In this document: one piece after another, positions 7,068 through 11,935 of the stretch
Layout: every line of letters starts with the position of its first letter
Position numbering within the stretch: position 1 is the first letter of the stretch
Source: an uncultured bacterium
GTDB lineage: Bacteria > Bacteroidota > Bacteroidia > Bacteroidales > Marinifilaceae
NCBI GenBank assembly: GCA_905216195.1
Contig: CAJMSX010000078.1
Location: 1 to 11,935 of the forward strand
Direction: 5' to 3'
DNA length: 11,935 bases
The notes under the pieces: model-generated
Databases searched by the model: none
Seen by the model: the letters and a program-made list of their open reading frames with translations, nothing else
Told to the model about the DNA's origin: nothing
Position numbers and translations under genes: made by a program

Positions 7068-10000
7068 TTAGAATTGTAAATTGATACCCACGCGCCAGGA
7101 TTTCAGGTTGGGGAAGGCATTGAAACGGCTGGTTCCGGACATATTCACTTCCGGATTGACGTATTGGGTCCGGTAGAAAGTATAAACGTCGTTCCCGTTT
7201 ACATATATCTTGGCGTTCGATAAACCTACTTTCTGAATCCATTGTTTGGGTAAATTATAACCTAAAGTAATGTTTTTGATCCGCAGGTGGTCGGATGGCA
7301 TAACTCTTCGGCTGGAGGTATTCTGAGAAGAATTATAGGGATTATTGAAGATCACAATCGGATTTTTAGCATGGTCGCCCGGTTTTTTCCAATAATTCAG
7401 TGCATCCCGACGGATGTTTTTTTCACCTACATAATCCCCGTCCGTTACGGCTTGGTAATGGTTTCCGTCGTAAAGATCGCCTCCGAGGGTGAACGTAAGC
7501 AGGAAGGACAACTCGATGCCTTTATAGCTAAAGCGGTTAGTCAATCCTCCGAACCAATCGGGATATCCTTTCCCCACAATGACCCGGTCGGCTTCGTTAT
7601 TGTCGTGTGTGACGCCGGTTTTGTCGATCACTTTCCCGTTTACGTCTTTGGTATTTTTCTTCCAGGTCCCCCTGCCGGTTGCCGGATCAACCCCCACCCA
7701 TTCCCGGGTGTAGAAAGAATTCAGTTTCTCTCCTTGTTTGGTGATGTAAGGATGGCTGATCTTTTCATCGGCCAATTTCTCCACCATAGCTCTCATATAG
7801 GAAATATTGAAGTTCGTACTCCATTCGAAATCCCCGGAAATGATATTGCGGCTGTCTAAAGTGATTTCCAAACCGGTATTGCGTAATTCCCCTTCATTCA
7901 CGATCAGATTTCCCCAACCGGACATCCGGGAGACTACGGCCCAGTCGATCAGGTCTTTCGTCAGTCGGTTGTAATATTCAACCGTACCTCTTAGCCGGCC
8001 GTTCCACAATGAAAAGTCGACTCCGGCATTCCAGGTGTAGGAACTTTCCCATTTCAGGTCCGGATTTCCGTAACTGTTGATCACTACGGCCGGTTTGTCC
8101 ATATAAGTACCTGTGATGGAATATAGAGTTTGAGAATTGAAATAATCAGAGGGTTGGTTACCGTTGGTTCCGTAGGAAAGTTTTAGTCTTAGATTATCCA
8201 ACCAATGACGGGTGCTTTCCAGAAAGTTTTCCCGGCTCACCGTCCAGGCTCCCGATACCGACCAGAAGTTACCCCACCGGTTGTCTTTTAAAAAACGGGA
8301 AGTTCCGTCCCGTCTGTAACTGCCGGACAGGAAGTATTTATTTTTGTAATTGTAATCGACTTTGGATATCCAGGAAACCAGCCGGTCGTCTCCTTCGCCT
8401 TCTCCAACGGCTACCGGTACGGAAGCATTACTCAGGTACATCAGTTTTCCAACCGGGAAGTTTTGACCTTCGGCCGATAAGCTCGAATAATGATATTTCT
8501 TGGCTTCATAACCCAGTACGGCGCTTACGTTATGATCTCCGAATCCTTTATTGAAATTCAGGGTGTTGGAGGTTACGATGTTCGTAGATAACCGGCTGAA
8601 TTTATATTCGTAACCGTTGGTCGATTTTCCGTCGTTGCTTTCGGGGGTCCATACCTGTTTTTCAGAACGGTAGTTTATATCCACTCCGTTTACGGTCCGG
8701 AAATTGAACCAATCGGTAAAATTCACCTGTACGGTCAAATTGGAAATACTGGACAAATAGGTGTAACCCATGAGGATTTCGTCCACATTTTTGACATAGT
8801 TGGGAATGTTGTGATTCCAACCGGGATTGGGATTTAACTCTCCGTTGGAATAACGGATCGGTTGGGTGGGATTGATCATAGTAAGTCCGTAAACCGGATT
8901 GTTGTAGTAGTCGCCGGAATCGGTATTCTGATCGCGGGTGGCAAAAGAAACCCCTTCGCTCAAGGAAAAATTAAAGAATTTATTCACCTTATTGTTGATC
9001 GCAATTCTTCCGGAATATCTTTCATAGGAACTTCCCCGGACAATACCTCGCTGATTTACATATCCCAGGGATGCAAAATAATTCAGGTCTTTTCCTCCTC
9101 CCCGGGCACTGAAGTTCACTTTATCTTCGCTACCGGTGCGGAATATAGCGTCGTACCAGTTAAAGGAAAGAGGATTGGTGAGGTATTTATTGAGGTCCGC
9201 CCCCCTTTTTACCGGGTCGAATACGCTGCCGTCCAGCGGATCGTCCGGATGAAGTAAACCGGCTCTGGAGTACAAATTTTGCAGGGCATAACTGAAGGCT
9301 TCTTCCTGAATGGCGGAATTGTTGGCATCGTAATTGGTTTGTCCCGGTAAAGCCTTTCTTCCATATAGGTAGCTGTTTTTCAAAGCTTCTACCGAGTATT
9401 CCGTCAATTCCCGCCCGTTCATCCAGGCATCTTTCAGGATGTTTTTCATAACCGGCATTGACCAGCCTCTTTCGTAAGTCACTTCAAATTTTGTTTTTCC
9501 TTCCTGCCCTTTTTTGGTGGTGATGATCACTACCCCATTGGAAGCCCGGGAACCGTACAAAGAGGTCGCGGCGGCATCTTTCAGTACGGTCATGCTTTCG
9601 ATATCGTTGGGATTAAGCATGCTTAAACGGGATTCAATAGGTACTCCGTCAATGATGTATAACGGGTCGGTGGATTCGTTGATAGAACCGATACCCCGAA
9701 TCTGAATGGAAGCGACGTCTCCCGGTTGTCCGCCTCCTCCGGAAAACCGAACACCTGCCACCACCCCTTGCAACGCCCGTTCGGGGGATACCTGAGAAGC
9801 CGCGGCTTTGATGACATCGTCACCTTTTACACTGACGGCCGAACCTGTAAACGATTCTTTTTTGGTGGTTCCGTAAGCAACTACCATCACTTCTCCCAGA
9901 TCGGTCGCATCGGTCTGCATTTCCACATTGATTTCCGTATGCGTACCTATTTTTATTTCCTGGGCTTTCATACCGAGATAGGTAAAGTGAAGGATGAGGT

Positions 10001-10535
10001 CCGGATTATCCTCTACGGATAATTCGTACTTGCCGTCTATATCCGTTGCTACCCCCACTGTCGTTCCCTTTACCCGGATGGATACCCCGGGAAGCGGACT
10101 TTTGGTGTCGTCGACAACCGTTCCGCGTATGGTCCTTTTCTTTTGGGGCTGTTCCCGGACGGCAGCAACTTCTTCTGCACGTTTTATGATAATTACCCCT
10201 TCTACAATATCATAGCCCAGCCGGGTATTTTTGAAAATATAGTTTAAGATCTCTTCGACACTCTTATTCTTAAAGTTTAGATTTACAGAGGAAACACCTT
10301 GCAGATCTTTCTCATTGTAGACAAAACTTAAGTTCGTTTGCCGCTGGATTTCTTCCAGTACGCTTTTTATGGAGACCTTAGTAAGGTTCAGGCTGACTTT
10401 TTCATCTTGTAGGAGAGAATTTGCCTGGACCGATATAACAGGTACGGCCATAAGAAGAAATAACGTTTGCATAACCAAAATTCCCCGGAGGATTTTCTGG
10501 CGCTTTTTCCAAAAATTAGTACACGTCCATTCCAT
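7068..10535 (-). CDS. SusC/RagA TonB-dependent transducer with STN domain
   Basis: Outer-membrane channel that imports the ligand using TonB energy and also signals to an anti-sigma factor. The 1155-residue protein has a signal peptide ending near VQA/NS (38), an STN signalling domain (about 48-118), a carboxypeptidase-regulatory-like domain (about 135-208), a plug (about 222-345, with PLYIIDGVPI and LKDAAATSLYGSRASNGV motifs) and a 22-strand-type barrel to the end, finishing in the aromatic LQF. Only SusC proteins tied to sigma/FecR pairs normally carry the STN domain, which links it to the regulators at 1896-3673 even though they lie on the opposite strand beyond susD. No clear TTTG/TAnnTTTG promoter is seen in the 300 bp upstream, which would suit transcription by an ECF sigma factor. 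No frameshift is visible; the substrate is unknown. Confidence 0.95.
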   Translation of the reverse strand: MEWTCTNFWKKRQKILRGILVMQTLFLLMAVPVISVQANSLLQDEKVSLNLTKVSIKSVLEEIQRQTNLSFVYNEKDLQGVSSVNLNFKNKSVEEILNYIFKNTRLGYDIVEGVIIIKRAEEVAAVREQPQKKRTIRGTVVDDTKSPLPGVSIRVKGTTVGVATDIDGKYELSVEDNPDLILHFTYLGMKAQEIKIGTHTEINVEMQTDATDLGEVMVVAYGTTKKESFTGSAVSVKGDDVIKAAASQVSPERALQGVVAGVRFSGGGGQPGDVASIQIRGIGSINESTDPLYIIDGVPIESRLSMLNPNDIESMTVLKDAAATSLYGSRASNGVVIITTKKGQEGKTKFEVTYERGWSMPVMKNILKDAWMNGRELTEYSVEALKNSYLYGRKALPGQTNYDANNSAIQEEAFSYALQNLYSRAGLLHPDDPLDGSVFDPVKRGADLNKYLTNPLSFNWYDAIFRTGSEDKVNFSARGGGKDLNYFASLGYVNQRGIVRGSSYERYSGRIAINNKVNKFFNFSLSEGVSFATRDQNTDSGDYYNNPVYGLTMINPTQPIRYSNGELNPNPGWNHNIPNYVKNVDEILMGYTYLSSISNLTVQVNFTDWFNFRTVNGVDINYRSEKQVWTPESNDGKSTNGYEYKFSRLSTNIVTSNTLNFNKGFGDHNVSAVLGYEAKKYHYSSLSAEGQNFPVGKLMYLSNASVPVAVGEGEGDDRLVSWISKVDYNYKNKYFLSGSYRRDGTSRFLKDNRWGNFWSVSGAWTVSRENFLESTRHWLDNLRLKLSYGTNGNQPSDYFNSQTLYSITGTYMDKPAVVINSYGNPDLKWESSYTWNAGVDFSLWNGRLRGTVEYYNRLTKDLIDWAVVSRMSGWGNLIVNEGELRNTGLEITLDSRNIISGDFEWSTNFNISYMRAMVEKLADEKISHPYITKQGEKLNSFYTREWVGVDPATGRGTWKKNTKDVNGKVIDKTGVTHDNNEADRVIVGKGYPDWFGGLTNRFSYKGIELSFLLTFTLGGDLYDGNHYQAVTDGDYVGEKNIRRDALNYWKKPGDHAKNPIVIFNNPYNSSQNTSSRRVMPSDHLRIKNITLGYNLPKQWIQKVGLSNAKIYVNGNDVYTFYRTQYVNPEVNMSGTSRFNAFPNLKSWRVGINLQF

Positions 10536-10665
10536 AATTTTGACTTGATTTTAATAACGATCCCTGAAAACATGGCTATTTTTCCGGGACCATCGGTTTA
10601 TAGTAAATAGTTTAGAAAAAGGATATTTTAATTTGTTTTATTATAAAATTGTAAATTCGCATACT

Positions 10666-10678
10666 CCATATGCTATGG
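10666..10678. repeat. Short palindrome in susC-integrase spacer
   Basis: CCATA (10666-10670) and TATGG (10674-10678) are exact inverted arms around TGC. This could be a binding site for a dimeric regulator or recombinase, or chance in AT-rich DNA. It lies about 130 bp upstream of susC and 166 bp upstream of the integrase. Confidence 0.35.
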
Positions 10679-10688
10679 ATATACATAT

Positions 10689-10704
10689 CTGATTATCTGA
10701 TTAT
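10689..10704. repeat. Two tandem copies of CTGATTAT
   Basis: CTGATTAT occurs twice without a gap (10689-10696, 10697-10704), just right of the small palindrome. Tandem octamers can be arm-type integrase sites or activator sites; here the role is unknown. Confidence 0.4.
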
Positions 10705-10843
10705 TATATTAATGGGTAGTTGGTCAAATAAAAAAAAGAGTCATTATGAAAAGCAGATGGGTTACCAAATCGTTACCTGAAAAAAGAAGATATTCTTAAA
10801 TAAACGAGTATCCGGTAAAATTTAATTATAAAACTATCAAACG

Positions 10844-11905
10844 ATGAGAAGTACATTCAAGGTGTTATTTTATCTGAAAAAAAACGCGCCACAAAAAGAC
10901 GGCTTAGTTCCTGTAATGGGACGTATTACCATTAACGGAAATATAGCTCAGTTCAGTGCAAAAATCAAAGTTCGTCCTTCGATGTGGGACGTTAGAGCCG
11001 GTAAGGCGATAGGCAAAAGTTCAGAAGCTCACCAAATAAACCGCATACTGGATAAAATCCGGATGATTGTTTATAAAAACTATTTGGAATTAAGTGAGAA
11101 AAATACGTATGTCACTCCCACTCAGATTAAAAATGCTTTATTGGGATTAAATGAAGAACAGGAAACTTTACTTAAACTTTTTGCACATCATAACGAAGAA
11201 TTTGCTAAAAAAGTGGGGCAGACCCGGGCTTTAGGCACCTATAAAAAATATTGTCAAGTGTATAAGCATGTTGCACAGTTCATAAAAGCCAAATTGAATA
11301 AAACGGATATTTTTTTACAAGAATTGAATTACCAGTTTATTCAGGATTTTGATCTGTATCTGAGAACCGAAGCCGGCTGTAATCCCACTACGGTGTGGAT
11401 GTATACCATGCCCCTTAAACGAATGATTGCTGTGGCCCGGAACAAAGGCTGGTTAAATCACAACCCTTTCATCGGATATAGAGCTGTACCTCAAGCTTCT
11501 ACCCGGGGGTTCCTTTCTGTAGAGGAATTGGTTAAGTTAATGGGAACCCGATTTACAAAACCGAATCAGGCATTGGTCCGTGATCTGTTCCTTTTCAGTT
11601 GCTTTACAGGGCTTTCTTATACCGATATTAAAAATTTAACAGGCAAAAATTTACAAATTTCGTTCGATGGACACTTGTGGGTGATCACCCAAAGACAAAA
11701 AACCCATACGCCTTCTCACATCCGGTTATTGGACATACCCATTAAAATTATTGAAAAATACCGCCCGGCGGATATAAATCAAAATATTTTTCCTATGCCG
11801 ACTAACAGTACCTGTAATTATATTTTGAAAAAAATAGCCCAACTAAGCGGAATAAAAACTTATCTGACTTTTCATGTAGCGAGTCACAATAAAATCTTTT
11901 ATTGA
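10844..11905 (+). CDS. C-terminally truncated tyrosine integrase, probably inactive
   Basis: Site-specific recombinase of the Bacteroides conjugative-transposon type. The 353-residue frame has an arm-DNA-binding domain (about 3-100), a SAM-like core-binding domain (about 108-205) and most of the catalytic domain (from about 222). In box I, FTGLSYTDI has Ser258 where most members have the first catalytic Arg; Ser at this place is also known in the CTnDOT integrase, so it may be normal for the subfamily. In box II, related proteins read HxARHT; here it is HVASHN, with Ser347 replacing the second catalytic Arg, and homology stops after the next His. The frame then ends within six codons. The last 50-60 residues, with the final His and the tyrosine nucleophile, are missing. 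It is therefore most likely a decayed gene or cut by a junction near 11888. The start with RSTFKVLFYL is typical. Confidence 0.85.
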   Translation: MRSTFKVLFYLKKNAPQKDGLVPVMGRITINGNIAQFSAKIKVRPSMWDVRAGKAIGKSSEAHQINRILDKIRMIVYKNYLELSEKNTYVTPTQIKNALLGLNEEQETLLKLFAHHNEEFAKKVGQTRALGTYKKYCQVYKHVAQFIKAKLNKTDIFLQELNYQFIQDFDLYLRTEAGCNPTTVWMYTMPLKRMIAVARNKGWLNHNPFIGYRAVPQASTRGFLSVEELVKLMGTRFTKPNQALVRDLFLFSCFTGLSYTDIKNLTGKNLQISFDGHLWVITQRQKTHTPSHIRLLDIPIKIIEKYRPADINQNIFPMPTNSTCNYILKKIAQLSGIKTYLTFHVASHNKIFY

Positions 11906-11935
11906 TTGAATATCAGTAAGTTACGTACTTTAAAG
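11889..11935. other. Sequence beyond the integrase break
   Basis: From about 11889 the DNA no longer encodes integrase in any of the three plus-strand frames. A TTG at 11907 starts a frame open to the window edge, too short to judge. AAGT and ACTT flank TACGT as a small inverted repeat (11918-11930). This is likely foreign or rearranged DNA joined to the integrase, but the window ends before it can be identified. Confidence 0.3.

Larger units (their letters stand above)
10536..10843. promoter_or_regulatory. Divergent AT-rich spacer between susC and integrase
   Basis: These 308 bp must hold the promoters of susC (leftward) and of the integrase (rightward). I found no good match to the Bacteroides promoter consensus for either. 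A ten-base string CTTTTTCTAA on the minus strand (plus 10612-10621) also occurs before the sigma gene (1857-1866). GTAAATTCGC at 10651-10660 resembles the GTAnnTTTGC core used by CTnDOT-like integrases, with one mismatch. A frame of 17 codons (10746-10799, MKSRW...) precedes the integrase but has no support as a gene. Confidence 0.35.

Noticed and set aside
7287..9257. Several plus-strand frames antisense to susC
   Set aside because: They overlap the clear SusC barrel coding sequence and show no family motifs.
5601..10535. A classical polysaccharide utilisation locus
   Set aside because: The SusC/SusD pair is present but no glycoside hydrolase, lyase, sulfatase or hybrid sensor kinase lies in the window, so a glycan substrate cannot be claimed.
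10746..10799. A 17-codon frame upstream of the integrase, possible leader peptide
   Set aside because: Too short to judge, no regulatory codon run and no attenuator hairpin beside it.
1..11935. CRISPR array, tRNA, rRNA or a defence cassette
   Set aside because: No spaced identical repeats, no cloverleaf or rRNA sequence and no defence-type domains were seen on either strand.

Overview
The window looks like a chromosomal segment of a Bacteroidales gut-type bacterium. The evidence is a SusC/SusD outer-membrane pair, an ECF sigma factor followed by a FecR anti-sigma factor with the C-terminal domain usual in this phylum, promoters of the Bacteroides type (TTTG, 19-21 bp, TAnnTTTG), little use of Shine-Dalgarno sequences, and a Bacteroides-type tyrosine integrase. 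The abundance of FecR and STN-domain transducers would suit Odoribacteraceae or Parabacteroides-like genomes, but the genus is a guess.

Layout, left to right. Positions 1-157 hold a terminator-like hairpin for an unseen upstream gene and a near-perfect promoter whose -33 box lies inside that hairpin. Positions 158-1579 encode a lipoprotein alkaline phosphatase as a single-gene unit. A 290-bp structured spacer leads to a three-gene plus-strand unit: ECF sigma factor (start probably 1896), FecR anti-sigma (2510-3673) and a secreted M28 zinc aminopeptidase (3707-5188), closed by a textbook terminator. Facing it on the minus strand is a susC-susD operon (10535 to 5601) with its own terminator, so the two units converge. 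The 10536-10843 spacer is AT-rich with small repeats and a palindrome. The last gene (10844-11905, plus) is a tyrosine integrase that loses homology inside its active-site box II and stops early. The final 45 bases are probably a junction with other DNA.

How the genes may work together. The SusC protein carries an N-terminal STN signalling domain, which marks it as a TonB-dependent transducer. In the established FecA/FecR/FecI model, ligand binding outside makes the STN domain act on the periplasmic part of the anti-sigma factor, which releases the sigma factor to transcribe the import genes. The expected partners are all here, though on opposite strands. The enzyme travelling with the regulators is an M28 peptidase and no glycoside hydrolase is visible, so a peptide, glycopeptide or amino-acid-bearing substrate is more likely than a plain glycan. 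This is inference. I found no clear novel defence or mobile system; the most interesting point is the compact sensor-importer-peptidase arrangement and the shared STN-like fold in FecR and SusC.
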